From Karalla daura (taxonomy: Eukaryota; Chordata; Actinopteri; Chaetodontiformes; Leiognathidae): a stretch of DNA of 64,000 nt. Under the pieces are notes generated by a model. It was given only the letters and a program-made list of their open reading frames with translations. It was not told the origin of the DNA and ran no database searches. The stretch lies in contig CM055210.1 in the NCBI GenBank assembly GCA_029224185.1, positions 10,223,021-10,287,020 on the forward strand, read 5' to 3'. How positions within the stretch are numbered: position 1 is the first letter of the stretch; the number at the start of each line of letters is the position of its first letter. The translations under genes were made by a program, and so were the position numbers. Positions 35,036 through 49,300 of this stretch are shown piece by piece.

Positions 35036-38000
35036 CGAGCGCTGTGGAGAAGCCCGGCTCAAGGACTCTTTTTCAATTCCACATCTAAAGAACGGATAAC
35101 AAGTAAGAAGAGAGGGTGTGATTGTGATTTGCATTGCAGCCACAGTGTTGCAAAACACAATAAACACAGTTCTCCGGAGAACAAAAACTATACAATGTGT
35201 GAAGATTTTTTTATTTCCCCCCCTGATCGTCATTTTAATCTACGACTGGGAGCACGGAGAATAATTGAAATAAGTTCTGTTTGCCACTCTCTGGGCTTGT
35301 TCTTCACAAGACTGTAGCCATCAGGCACTGGCATCAGATTTTCACACTATCATTAGTTCCAAAGAAAGCCCCGTGTGAGGACTGAAGGAGAGGGAGGGAG
35401 GGAGGAGAGAGGAGCATGTGGTGGTACAAAAAAAGAAAAAAAAAGAGAGAAAGTATTGAGAGGGTATAAGTGCTGATGCATGCCTGCCGTTCTGGGACTA
35501 GAGACAGCAAAGTGCATTATTTCAGCCAAGTAGGATGATCGAAAGAGTAAACAGATATTTGTCACACAGCATGAGACCAGAGGACTGCAGAATGCCTGTG
35601 ACATCCGTTACAAGAGGGCCACTATAACCCTCTGACGGGTATAATGGTCCCTGTGCTCCTTCATCCAATCTGTCTTTTTTCTCTTTCCAAGTCTATCTCC
35701 ATCATGGGCTCCATTTCAGCCTCACCGCTGCGGGAATACATACAGTAGGCTGTGAAAAGCCGGAATTGGAAATATGTTATTAATTTTAATTACAGGTCAT
35801 ATATTATAACGCGTTTCCATCCTCTGTGGATGTAATATTTGTTATGACTCTTTGGAGTTGTTGTTTTTTGTGTTTTTTTTTCCCCTCCTCCAACCCCCAG
35901 CTTGATGTTCTGGCGATTTAATTGCTGCACAATTTAATCACCAGCATGACTCCTGATAGCACTGGTTAAGTTCGCTGTGCAACAATAAACTGAAGTGATT
36001 TAATGGAAGAGAGAACTTTAAAATTATTCTAAATCGTAGTGAACAGGAGGACTAGGATATGGCCATCAAGCACAAGTGGGGAAACCTTTGGGCGGCGGCT
36101 CACTCTCGTCACACCGAGCTAAGTGCAGTGATCCTCATTCATCAAGGGATGGCTGCAAATCCAGGTGCAAAAATCACACAGTGAAAAACCACAGTCTGCA
36201 CCGCGAGTCCAAGCAGGTTTGAAATTAGCATACACAAGGTCTGACCTTGCACTCATGTCCAAATTGATAAAAGTTTGCAGTAAAATCTGTACATGCCTGA
36301 GATTCTGCCATACAAATGCTTGATAAATGAGGTAGCAGGACATTATAACAAATCCTTATGAAAATGGAATAAAAAATGTAGCAGAGAAGATGTATCTTTG
36401 ATGTGTCTCAGTACTATATTAATCACTTCCCATCAATTGCATTTATGATTTTCTCTAAATCCTATAAATGTCAAAACCTTCAGAGATGGCTTTGAAAAAT
36501 TCACAGTTACTTGCTCGCCCGTTCACAGACAACGTGAGTGTGTGAATCGCAGAAACCCTTCACCCCGGATGCTGCACTTTCGCACACTCTTGGCCTCTTC
36601 TGCCCAAGGCCAGTGATGAAATTCCAATGCGTATCAACACTTGTACCAAGTATGCAGCTTTTCATACATTGCTACACATGCCTATAAGTCAAGTCCATGG
36701 CCACCATATCCACAAAAACAAAAACAAAGGCTTGTTGAATTCAGCAAACTGAGTGTTGTTATTCAGGTGGACTGAAAATGAAACCGTGCCACAGAGGATA
36801 ATGAGAGCACTGATAATAACAAGGAAAGCTAGGGGATTTTGTCAAACCTGCTTTTGGGACATTTATTTAGTGAAATATGTGCTGGTATCTTGGAAATTAG
36901 CTTATTTTTGCAAGACCTTAAAATTAGTAGATTAATCAGATAAATTGATAAAAACTTCTTTATAAAATATAAAGATAAAACATCTTTATCGATTGACAGT
37001 TGAAAGAATAATTTTGGTTTTAACAAAGTTTGTTTTTTTTTCTAAGCAACTGCACCTCCTGTGGAGCAGTTCAGCTTGGCACTAGGAGGACACTCAGGGC
37101 TTTTTACTTTATACCAAAGCTACAGGAAAGGACAATAACAATAACTTAATGATTCAATAAAACTTTTCTTTTCAAAGGCTGGAGGGCAAGTGGTGAAGAA
37201 AGTTTTTTTTAATAATAATTTTAGATGAAAGCACCCAAGGACCAACTTTGCCATTGAAAGTTTTCAACTATAAATGCTTTCGATTTAAAATAAACAAGCT
37301 TTTAACTAAAAGTGAGTCACAAACGCATGAATGACACAGCAAAATAATTATGTTTCACCAAAGTTGTCAGTGGGTTCCAGGCCAAACCAAAAAAAGGCCT
37401 TTCTGTATAAAGCATGATTGTTTGTCACAGCGAACCAAGTACATGACCAGGGTGAACTCCACCATGGTTCATTGCCAGGAAAATTGCACACACATTCTCT
37501 AATAGCAAGTACATTTTGTGTTTTAAGGTTAGGACATTTTTATTTCACACATATTTTTATATTACATGTCACAAACTCAACCTTGCACCACATACTACTT
37601 TAAGCTGTGGTCCTGGAGCCTGTCAGAGTGATGTCACTGATATTAAGTCTGTCATTACAGGTAATTAGTTTGAGAGAGGCAATATTTCTAAGCTCTGGTA
37701 ACTCATGCTTCCTGGGGCAACCTGTCAATCACTTTTAGCGAGTAATTACTCATTCATTAGAAACAAATGAAAATGATTGAAGAAAAAAAAGACAGGATAA
37801 ATGTTGGCACTTAATGAATCATTAGGACATGTCATTCAAGAGTATGTTGTTTGGAAAATGCAGTATACGGCACAAAGATGAGACTCAAGGAGTGGCTTCC
37901 CAGCTCAGTGTAAATCATTAGCAGTCAGGTGATGTTCCTCTGCATGGGCTAAAGTTCAATGCCCCTGTGACACAGCAAATAAGTCTGCAATACAAGCAGC

Positions 38001-39196
38001 GCAGGCTACTGGTATTTGGTCAACCACTACAACAAATCAGTCTAATTTTCCTCTCTTACTGTGCATCTGCTGAAATCCTTTAATTCTCTCTCAGCCACTT
38101 TATTTCCATTTTAAAAGCACCCTGCCCAGAGACAAGTTTATTAAATGCTTTCAAATAAGATAAACTGTTCTCAGGGCAGTCCATTTGATCCGCTTCAGAC
38201 AAGACAGGCAGAGGAAAAACAGAGACAAGTGTATAGACGTCCAGAGCCGGGCCCGAGCTAGCCTCGGGAATAGAGAGCGAGCTAAAACAACAACAAGCAG
38301 CGGGCAGAGGGAGAAGAGGAAGGGGAGGAAGAAGAAAGACGACATCACAGGAGGCTCGGCTACAAAACATGTGTCCTGTTAGAGAAAACAAACTGTCAAA
38401 AACAACCTACCTCCGAGGTGTTTGCTTTTCACCCATCAGCACATGTTATGGCCCAGAGACGGATTTGACCAGTTTTAACTGCTAGCTCTTATGACTCACA
38501 CAAAAAGCCAGGTCTGTACCATCTTTTCCCTCTCTCCCCTCTCTCTCTCTCTCCCTCTGTCACATACGCCCTGCTATCCTCTAACACTCGTGTCCCCTTT
38601 TACCTGGAGTCATAAAGTATGTAAATGACCTCTGCTGGGCCTGTCGTAGCGACAGTAGCCACAGTAATACCTCAGCCAGAAAGCACACCGTCGGTGTACA
38701 TTACACCACCAGTGTGTTCCCTTAAGCTCAGCCGGGTAGCAGCGCGCATACATCTGCCTCTTGTAACCATGTCTGAGACACCAGAAGGGGTGAGGGGGGG
38801 CAGAGAAGGAGCACTGCTTGAATTTCTCAGCAATGGTTTTGCATTCACAAATGGTATGAGTCCTCCTCAAGAGGTGTCTTGCTGGATATGTTGAAATGTG
38901 CTCACCTGTTGACTTTGCGCTAATTATTCATGAGCTAATTAGTCCTAAAGCACATCTTCATTTTTCACTGATTTATAAAATGTTGGGCAACACGGCAGCC
39001 TGGTACGTAGTGTTGTTTATTATCATAATTATTATATTTTTTACTATATCTATTTCTTATTGGTAATTATTTTGGAGGCATCCAAAGCCAGTTTCTCTCT
39101 CCCTATTTGATTATTACTGTTTCTCCTGACTTAACTATTATTATTTTAGTGCTAGACCAAATAATTTCCCTACTGTTGTGAAAAATGCACCTATTT

Positions 39197-39950
39197 TATC
39201 TCATCTTATCTTATCTTATCTTAAAGGGTCTTAGACCAAAGGTGTTTCTGTGCTGAACTTGACCATCTCTGCGTGTCTGTTTTCGACGGGTACTCTGGTT
39301 TCAACAGCGATCCAAAAAACACACATTTTCCGGTCGATACAGAGACCAAATTGCCCCCAGGTGTGGCTGTGAGAGTGGATGGTGTGTGTGCCCTGTCCAG
39401 AGTGTATTCCCTATGTGTTCTGGGTTTGGCACCAGCAGACCCCTGTTAGAGCATTTGGGTACTAAGCTGGTAAGATAATGGATGGATGAAAGTGTCAATT
39501 AGAGAATTTAGAGACCAGATGGGATCAAGGCGAGGTACATTTATTTACCTTGAGAGAGAGAATCCTGAAAGTGATGATATTGTTGATCACCTGAATGTGT
39601 CGCAAGAGGGGAACAGCTAAGTGCAGCGACTGTTGGGTTTTATAGCAACTATATAATTTGGTAACAAGGGGGCTTAGAGTTTATTATGGCGGGTAATAAA
39701 GTATAATACCAAAGGTGCGCAAGGAGGATATAATTATGGAGATGAGATTGGTGTTTAGACAGGAAATAAACAGGGAAGTCTCACACGGGATCATATTTCT
39801 GCACTGATCTTGAAATGTGTTCACAAGTTTTTTTTTTTCCCCAAACCGAAAGCTAAAGCAGGACTGTGTCATTAAGTTATGCAACTTCTCATTTAAAACA
39901 GACGAATGACACGTGATTATCTTATCTTTAAGACATGATAAGATGAGATA
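39197..39950. repeat. inverted-repeat pair flanking 754 bp, with a SINE-like insert
   Basis: The left arm (39197-39226) reads TATCTCATCTTATC, extra TTATC units, then CTTAAAG. The right arm (39926-39950), on the opposite strand, reads TATCTCATCTTATC, four to five bases, then CTTAAAG. This could be the ends of a non-autonomous DNA element, or two GATAA-type LINE tails in opposite orientation. No transposase frame lies between. Confidence 0.35.
39296..39490 (+). repeat. SINE-like copy, 3' two thirds
   Basis: GACCAAATTGCCCCCAGGTG, GGATGGTGTGTGTGCCCTGT CCAGAGTGTATTCC, GGCACCAGCAGACCCC and AATGGATGGATG follow the family order. Confidence 0.65.
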
Positions 39951-40029
39951 GGGACTTTACAGTATGTGGTGCTGCAGCCAGAAATCCTGTAACGCATGAA
40001 TTACATGTGAAGTTGGAAAGGAAGAAACA

Positions 40030-40215
40030 AGAAGGACCTGGGTTTGACTCCTGGGTCAGAATCCGAGGTTCCATATTCTCTTTGTGTCCGTGTCAGTTTT
40101 CTCAGAGTACTGTACCTCAGTTTTCCCCCACAGTCTATTAGTATGCATTGTAAGATCGGTTGGATGCACAAACTTGCTCCTAGGTGTGAGTTAAGAAAAT
40201 GGATGGATGGCCAAT
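40030..40215 (+). repeat. SINE-like copy, degenerate
   Basis: Starts with GAAGGACCTGGGTTTGACTC (head region) and ends AAAATGGATGGATGG; TTTTCCCCCACAGTC in the middle. Confidence 0.55.
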
Positions 40216-41764
40216 GATCAAATTCCCAGCAAATGCTCCGGCAAGGAACTCGAGAAAACTTTTCTCAGCCATCACTGAGGGGTCACAGCGACTTGTTCAT
40301 AAGTTTTAAGTCCATAATCTCAATTCCATGCACACACTCATACGGGTGGAACCCAGGTGAAACCTCGACTGCCCAAAAGTAATTGCTTCGACTAATGAAG
40401 TGCTGCCGCTCAAAGGTGCCAGCACGCTGGAGTACACCTGCTGTTCCCAGGTCAGTAAACCTGGTATTAGTCTAGCCATACTAATGAAAAACAAGGTACA
40501 CATTTGCAAAAATGCACCACCTCATGATTTGTTCAAAGAACAAATGATAATGGGAATGCAATGTGAGCCCCAATGGCAGAAATGAGCTGAGGGCCATAAG
40601 TTGGATGAGTATGGGGTAAGGAAATCAAAGCAGTCAAACAGCTATGATGAAAGCAAATATTCAGTGTGGCAAATAGTTAATTTACTAGGTTTTATCTATG
40701 AGGAGCTGAGTCGCAGTGCATAATTTACCATCTTTGGATGTCAGCGTGGAATGAACGTTTTTTTTTTCTCTCTTATTCTGAAAGAAAAAGCAGAAAACTG
40801 AAATAATTTACAAGTTGAAACTGTGCAGTGGCAGATCAAGTGCTCCCACATACGAGATGTGCGGTAAAATAAAATGAGGTATTTGGATCAAACATGAAAA
40901 AAAAATCTGAAATTATTCAAAAGTTGGTTTATTCTGCTATTTTATTATACTCTCATAAGCATGCACAGCTAAAGCACTGGGTACAGCAATCACCACAACG
41001 CCATCCAAATCAGCGGAAAGCACTGATGTTTGCAGTAATCTGCTGGAGCAAAAATACTCCTCGCCACTCAAATATAGTGGAAGCAGTAACAAGCTTCTTT
41101 GCGATCCTCGCTGATTTTATTGCCTGCTCAGGGGAACTCAAGTACAGAAAAGTTCACTGACTTATTTATCTGCATCGAAGTTCAAGCTGGCACTATTACT
41201 CCGTTACCCCATGTGTGCTTGCATTTTAATCAGTCAAAAACAGGAGGGAAAATAAAACAAATTACGAGGAGTGATCGTTGATGAATACCCAAGCAGGGGT
41301 AGTCAATATTCAGAGCTGCTTACTGAGAACAAGCCCCACTGAGATCCACCCCCCACCCCCCACCCCCAGCTTCTGCTAGCCAGGCTAGCGAGACCATCTC
41401 CTTCTGCACCATATTTTCTGGACTACCTCTCCAAAACACACAGGTGCTTGTTAACCATGTTCATCGGGACAGGTCAGACAGCTGACGGATACCGGGTGGG
41501 GGTAAGCACTAGACAGCCCTATAGGGTCACAGCTGGCATTTGGCTTTTCCATTCTCTGTTATGCCTTCATCTTAGCAGGTGGAAAGCAGTCCTGGGGAAA
41601 AGAAAACCAGAAAAAGTTGAGGAAAACAAATAACAGGCTTCCTCGACAGATGCTGCTGCCTCTGCCTGACTACTGGCCACGGGTACAATTGTGTTTGTTT
41701 TGACTTCAGCCAGCACGGCCCACACAGACCAAGTAGGGGAACAGCAATACTGTATTTTTCATTT

Positions 41765-41790
41765 TATTTATTTATTTATTTATTTATTTA
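41765..41790. repeat. (TTTA)n microsatellite
   Basis: Six to seven TTTA units. Confidence 0.9.
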
Positions 41791-41978
41791 CATCCCCACA
41801 CCACTGTATGGATTGTAGTTGGAAAAGTGTCACCGCATCTTCAGTTGCATGTTTGGAGAAAGTCTAAATCTTGCACGTACAGTAGAAAGTTGATCTAATA
41901 GGTAGTAGACTAATTCTACGACTGTTATCACCTTTACTACTCCTATAATGACTTCTAATGTTACGACATGGCTGACAT

Positions 41979-42130
41979 ACACATGTAGTCATGTTAAGTC
42001 ACCTAGAGTCACATAAACTCACATGCAGTGTCAAGAGGAGTCACGTAAACTCACATGTAGAGTCAAGAAGTCATGTAAACTCACATACAGTCATGTACAA
42101 TTATGTAAACTCACGTGGAGTCATATGTGA
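41979..42130 (+). repeat. minisatellite, ~30-bp unit, 4-5 copies
   Basis: The word GTAAACTCACATG (with ATAAACTCAC, GTAAACTCACG variants) recurs at about 42015, 42047, 42077 and 42107, with AGAGTCA/GAGTCA spacers. Spacing 32, 30, 30 bases. Confidence 0.85.
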
Positions 42131-45113
42131 TAAGTGTTACGTAGAGCCACAGAAGCTATAGCTATCACTATATCACTAACAATGTGTGTTGACTCCGCTG
42201 CTGTCCTTTGCCCACCTGCTGTGAATAGGTATAACGTGAGGAGAAGCAATAAAGCACAGTGAAGGACATATTCATGGTGACACTGAAACAGAATTCATGT
42301 ATACATGTGCAGCTGTACATAAGTTGCAGATTTTTATGATGCACATATTTTCTATTTCTCTGCTGAATCATAACCCGGTCAAAATGTGATTCCCCTCCTC
42401 CCTGTGTGTGTGTGTGTGGATGGCTGGTAATAAATGTGCAAATAGTCCAGGCCAAAGGCAGGTGTGGCACCTGCTGCCACGCTGGCAGAACACAGGCCCA
42501 CAGAAACAACGCTGCCAAACAAACTTATTTTCCAGCCAAAGTTATAGCGATCGCATCATCCGCAGTCGTTAGTGCTACTGAAAGACTACAAGGTTGTTAA
42601 CAAGTCTTTTGGGATGCTAGATCCAGTCGTGCTGGATGACATATCATACAGCGAGGGAGTTGGGGGACTATCTGTGCACTCATCTACTGTATGGTAACTT
42701 TAAGAAACATTTCCCAAAGGAGACACATCACGCCGTTTAACTGTCTCCACTTTCAAAGCGCAGGCAAAGGACAGACAAACATTTTGCAGCCGAGATAAAA
42801 GAGCCACTAATGAGGATTCTGCTTTTTTTTTAGTCCCTCATGGAAAGCTATGCTTCACTTTTGAATTGTATGTCAGTGTTATCTGCAAATACCAAATTTC
42901 CTGTCTTGTAGGCCAAGTTAAAAAGGCTACTTTTTCATTTAAATTGAAACAGGACCCCACAGCTAACATCTAAATACATTCACTTGACAATATTAAAATG
43001 TATTCATATCAAATATTAATGTACTGATGTCTGGCTTTGTTTTTCTTTCGGTGTTCTCAGGATAGACACACAAACAACCTTGCATGACTCATGAATACGA
43101 ACACTGAAAAACAAATCACTGTCATATTGTTCAGAGATGCATTGATCTGAACTGACAATGACAACTTGGGCCTGCGAAACAAATACAAATGCCTCAAATG
43201 AATGCCTCATCATCAGGCTTCTGCAGAGCTCGATGATTGGCCAATCATTTCAATCAGGTACAATCAGGTGTAGTACGAAACATCTGAAACATGCATTTCT
43301 TTTCTGTACATGTTTTGTTTTTTTTACAATTAAGAGCAAATGATTGTTAAGAGTACCCAGGGCATTTATATATCAAAATGTGCAGCTCAAAGAGTGTCAG
43401 AGTGGTATTACTTTCCTTTTCTTGCAAATAAAGCTGAAAAAAAGTGTGTTTCATGACTCCCCAGCAGCTATACTGGGGACTTCAGAAGCTCAAAACCTAA
43501 CGTGCTCTTGGACAAGATAGTTGTGTTGTGTATGAAGCAATTTGTTATCGGACAGTGGGGTTGAAATTCAACTTCATTACATGAGTTTTGTCCAATATAT
43601 GGTAGCAACTCACAGTAAGTCAGAAGAGCTAGCATGAAAACAACGCAATCAAACCAATAAGCTGTTGAATGAGGGTGGCGTTCACTGTCTCAAAGACAGA
43701 AATCGAAACCTTTGACTGACAAAAAAACAAGGAAAACAGTCCCTCCAGTCACTGCCATCTTGCATGTAAGAGCGTTTTCAGGATGCTGACCATAGACAGC
43801 TGTGCACAGTGTGTGTGTACTGTCTTATTATGTGTGAATCTCAAGTTCCTGGGACTGGTCCCACACTGAAATTCACATTCCCATTTACAGCACCAACTTG
43901 TCCGTTCCACAAATCATTATCTGGGAGAGTCACACACGGTTTTGAATCATGCAGCCTGATGGAGGGGCCCTGGAAATCTTTTTGCTGTGAAATGGTTTAA
44001 TACTCAATCTACTGAAGACGAAAAAAAAAAATCTGCAAATAAATAACTGAATATGCGAGGAAACATCTGCCAACTGGGGAAAGCCAAGCGACTTGGTCTT
44101 TGTGAATGTTTTTGATGATTGTGAGCAGATTTTTCTGTCTTATCTGCACCCAAGCAGTAAATTTACTTTTGCTTCAAACATGGGAAAACAAATATATACA
44201 TTTTTAATAGTTTTATCCACAAAAAACTTCAGGATGTGTTTTTTTGGGGGTTGAAATTTTAAGGAATAAAATATCAGACGCTCATATGAAAGCTCATGTT
44301 TGGTAATAAGGGAAAACAGTTTGGAAGGTCAGCCTCATGTGAATTGAAAAATACATGGAAACACAGGCAAAGAAGAAATATAGCAACAATAACACAGAAA
44401 GTTGTCAGGATAATTATTGAAAGTAGCAACTTTTTATTCAAAACACTTTTTTTTGTACTCAAACCTGGGAAGCATTCTGAGAGGGCTTCAGGGGATGAAT
44501 AGATCAGTACAAAGATTGACAACATTGAATCCAAAGTTTAATGTATTCAATTCATAAATGATGAAAAACCTTTGCCCCAAGTAGAGAAAAACTGAAAAAC
44601 CTCTTCATCAATTAGTCTGAAGAGCTGAAAATAAGGGATGGAGTCAAAAAAAAAGTAAGAAAAAACTCAAACCTGAAAGACAGATCCATCAGTAGCTGAC
44701 AGTTTTGGAGATAACACTGGAACATTTAATGCTTTGAGCACAAGATAAACATTAGAAATTGTAAACCAGATCAAAGCAATAACTCCACTAGTATTGCCTG
44801 TTAAATCTATTATACTAGTGAGTTGAGACCACTGAGAGTTGGAGCAATCCCTGCCCTGCTGCATAATGAATGTGACAGCAACAATTAGCCTGCTACGATG
44901 ATATTCTATTCATCAGCTGCGGCGTTCGGAGATAATTTCTTCTGCTCCACAGAAGTTGTGAGTAACAGCGAGGTCTGTTGATCTTGGACTTAATGAAGCA
45001 GCTAAACTAAGAGCTCCTGGCCTCCAGACGCCGGCGGAGGCCAGGTGATTGTTGCCGTCATTAAGATGATCATCTGCTTAAATTGCACATTTAGGAGATA
45101 ATGGGTACCATCG

Positions 45114-45144
<31 letters not shown>
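45114..45144. repeat. (TCA)n microsatellite
   Basis: About ten TCA units. Confidence 0.97.
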
Positions 45145-48100
45145 GACCAAACGTACATCACGAACGTTGCATTCTACATACCTAGGAAGCGTGAGAAGCA
45201 TGACTGGCCATTCCTAAAACAGGCGCAAATGCAGCAGCTTCAGATTACACAGTGCCATCAAAACTTATCTCACTTACCAAATATGGATACACTAACACAC
45301 CAACATGGACATCTCTCACCATTTGTGTGCGAGACAGCCTATGAATATCGGAGCTCAGATAATCCCAGTTACAATTATTATTTTTTAGACACATGGTATA
45401 AGGTGATTGTTGCTAATTTTGTACAAATGCAAAAAAAAACAAAAAAACATTGTCATGCAAAGACTGAGTCGGGTTCATTCATCACTGAGGCTCTTCTCGA
45501 TTACAAGAGCTGTCTAGAAAAGCCACACAGGCGACTCAACATCTCCCTGACACAGTGTTTTAAGCATTATTTATTTATGAGTTTCACAGCACTGGCATTT
45601 ATTACAGGGCGGCTGTATTGAATTGCATTATTTTGTGCTGAATGTTTCATTTACGTCCGATCGTCTGTATGTCCACCTGCAGTGGCATTGCCAACAATGT
45701 GGATGAGCTAGCAAATAATTTCTTTACAAGGCAATATATATATATAAAACCCCAACTGACTGCATATTGATTACTGCCAGCTGAAACAATTTAAGGGGTG
45801 GCATCTTGTTGCTGAGCGATGCAGCACTGCGGAGTTCATTGTCATTTCTAGAGAAAATGTGGCCTTTTCGAGTGTTTTCAGAGGATCCGGACAGATTTGG
45901 TGCTTGTGCTTATTAATAGTATGAATGTTGTTAGGCATGAATTGAAGCATGTCTGAACAGAGGGAGCAATTTTCCGCATCGCATCAGCATGCAAAGGCAG
46001 TAGTGGACTGGAGAGGTAATTATTTGCGCCGCCATGTGAATATGTGAAGGCCTTGACAAAGAGAAGCCGTGGCGGTGCTTATGCATGGCGTCTCAAAAGG
46101 ATCAAGGGTGTCTGGCTCAAACGAACCCCGGAACCCAGATAATATAAAAGCAGTGTTTGACATAATGGCAGCTGTCACTGTGGGTCAGTGACGAGCACTT
46201 TACTGCCTAATAAGACACAATACTGAAAGCTCTATAATATCGCAAATGTAAAGGGGTTCACAACAAGAAATAGAAGCCAGTAATGGAACTTGGGTCTTTT
46301 ATTGGTTGGGGACACTTCACGAATCGACTCGTTTGTAGTTTCTGTCTTTCTCTTTCTCTCGGTTTATTTTTCCCCCCATTGTGCCAGCCGCCTTGGTTCA
46401 ATATCTAATTATGTTGCTAAAACTGCTAAAAATAGGAGTCCTGGGCTGGCGAGATGGGATGCAGTGTTCAGAGCAGAGGAGAATGGACGGTCGGAGTATT
46501 GACACCGAGTAAAATACATTCAGGTCGTCCAACTATTTGACGTGAGGAGTACTCACTCAAGCAGACAATCATTAAGAGGTCATTCTGATATTACTTCATC
46601 TGAATATATTTTAAGGGGAAAAACCTGGGAAGGAGACTGTTTTGCATACCGTACACAACTTTGACAGGGGCGTTATTTATCACGGCCGTAAAGCCCTCAG
46701 AGTGAATTACTGTTTTAATTTGGTGAGTAGTGTGCCATGCCCATTGTTTATGATTACACATCAAAGGAAATGGCAGGGTGCTAATGGTAGGCCATGTTCC
46801 CAGAGTAAGCACTCCAACATCTCAGACACAAATGGACATGTATTAATGTCAATTAGCGCAACAGTCAAATCAGCTGTTAACCTGCTTTGTTGTGTTTTTC
46901 TGTGGGGAGACGTAGACGAAACGACCACTGCCATCAAGCTGATTATTTCATCATTTATTGTTGATATGTTTTTGTTTTTTTTAATCACTTCAAAGAATGA
47001 GATGATCGCTGCTGCTGTGACAACTTGAAAGGATGTAGGTTGAAAAATGTAGCTACATGCACAGTAAGAAGGCCCGCAGAGAAGGTTAATTATACGTTTG
47101 TGCATTTTGTTGTTGCTGTATCTACTAACTCTCGCAGAAAAGGTTAAAAACACTATACAGTATGCCGTCTCAGCCTCACAAGTTGAAGAAATCTGGGGCT
47201 TTGGGGGCACTGCATGTGCAAAATGTAACATAATAAAAATAACGATAAAAAAAACATATACTGTAAACAATACTGAAAAATGTAGATAGTGCATTTAGCT
47301 AGTATGGAAATAGGCAATTGTGGCTGGTTACAAAGACTGGAAACGCACGATGTAAGTGCTAGTTTGTAAACGACCCCAAAATGGAAAACCATACTTGCTG
47401 TTTGCGTCCATTATGGTCGTGCAATATATTTTTTTCTTACAAATGGCATCAAACGGGCTCCACACTAGCTGACAGGACTTTCTGATGATGAATATAATTA
47501 ATATGACTCTGCACAGTCATTGTGTTGGAGGAGCTGTTTCGTGCGACACTTGCAAGACGGCAGGGTAATAATCTATCGGAAGATATGACATAATTACAAT
47601 TTCTTGCCGAAAAGGAAAATAAATGCTTTTGCACAGGCAACTTGGGAAATATAAACGCTGTAACTAAGCCACTTTTAAGATGTAGCGGAGGAGGAATGCA
47701 GCATTATCAAAAAGCTATTTCATGTGAGAATAGAGATGGGATGTTTGAAATTAGGAGTCTGTGTGAACACGCTGCTATGTGAGGAAAGGTCCCTTCAGGT
47801 TCTGTTTGTAAATAAGGACACGAGGTGCAGCCCAGGAGAGCTGGACTGTGGATAGGCTGTTGAGTCGTCACAAAATGCCACACATCAGCTTTGTTCCAAA
47901 ATCTATTCTTTACACAATCTAGCCAGGCTAACATAAACACAGATGTTATAAATTGATCTCAGTGTGATACTACAGCCCCCGAGCTCCAGCTGGAAAGACA
48001 GGAAATTGACTTGTATCTTTTCACGCTGTATTTGAGAACAAGAGGCTGCTGTGATTCACCTCCCCGCATGAGGGGAAAAAGAGTCGATAAAAGGTGGATA

Positions 48101-49059
48101 AAAGCGGCTGGAGGACGTTTGCACGAGCTGCGTCGGGCTCCTAATGAAGACCGCTTGAACACGCCGGTTAGAACAGCATCTGCATGCGTGCCCCCCCACC
48201 CCCCCCACAACACTTCACAGTACACTACTTTCCTGGCAGAGTGCGGGTGACTTCGACTGTAAAAGATAAGGCATTCCTCGCCGTGTTAATATATGGTATA
48301 TCTGCAATGCAGCACAGCTCTGTAGTGCACTCGGCAAAGACAAGATTAAGCTTTGCAGCACAGGAAAAGGGGCTTTTCACTGATTCACTTGACGGAATGG
48401 AAAGAAGAGTATGCACACAGTGAGGCTTTGATAAGATCACTTGGGTCAAGTAGGTGATTGTATTGCCTAATGTGAATAAAATACCATAAAAATGTAAAGA
48501 AAAAGGGCTACAAAAACCACGTCCTCCACTACACACTCAAAGGGTTTTTTTATTTATTGATATTTTTCCTGTTCTTTTAAACTCAAAGGCTATGGTTAAC
48601 AATAGATTTCTAAAAGCTTTGACCTTGGATTTGCACTCTACAGCCAAAGCTGCAGCAGGTTGTTCCCAATTGCTCTCTGTTAAAAGTCTGATTGGCATTT
48701 CAGAAAACAGTCCATCGATTTGCTCAGGTTATTTCCTACTCTGTGACACACTCCCCAGGCTGTTATCCCAGCTGGAAGTCGTGGATCGGTGTAAGAGCAG
48801 GCAGCGTGAGCCTTCTCTAACCATGTCACCAGTGATGGCTAAACTAAATCAGCAATAGTGAATGGACACTAGAAGAGGCCTCATGAATGGAAGCTGCATT
48901 GAAGAACCCAGGCTGAAGAGTGAACACTAATCGTATTCACACTCAACAATGAAGAGGCTTCTCTGCAGAGGAAGAAAAGAATACTCAGTATGTACATGCA
49001 CAGCAACCTTTAGATAGGAATTATTCCCTGGATGTATACCTTTAGATACCCATCCATCT

Positions 49060-49300
49060 ATCAATAGACCATTTACCAATCACAAGGACATACACAAAAA
49101 TAGCATATTTGTACCTTAGTAGGGGTTGCATGCATTCATGCATGTTTTGGGACTGTGACCAAACCGAAGTAACCCATGCAAATGCACACAGACACAGAGA
49201 GAACATGCATATTTTACACATAAAGGTTGGGGGTAAGTTAGCCTGACCTGGAGTCAATCCAAGGGCCTTCTTGCTGTTAAGCAACAGTGCTTACATAGCC
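49060..49300 (-). repeat. SINE-like copy
   Basis: Minus-strand orientation: TGCATGTTTTGGGACTGTG, AACCCATGCAAATGCACACA, GAGAGAACATGCATATTT, GTCAATCCAAGGGCCTTCTT GCTGTTAAGCAACAGTGC. Confidence 0.6.

Larger units (their letters stand above)
32982..41764. other. upstream intergenic region, part 1
   Basis: No exon that I can support on either strand. Holds SINE-like remnants (33690-33815, 39296-39490, 40030-40215), a long GT microsatellite (34988-35033) and an inverted-repeat pair (39197/39950). Open frames here are short and of low-complexity composition. An unannotated non-coding transcript cannot be excluded. Confidence 0.6.

Noticed and set aside
41979..42130. Regularly spaced ~30-bp repeats resembling a CRISPR array
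   Set aside because: Units abut with only short variable spacers, the host is a vertebrate, and no cas gene is near; it is a minisatellite.
46761..47294. Minus-strand open frame of 177 codons, the longest in the window
   Set aside because: Hydrophobic but without recognisable domain or repeat of family motifs, and no supporting splice or promoter structure; length is possible by chance in 64 kb.
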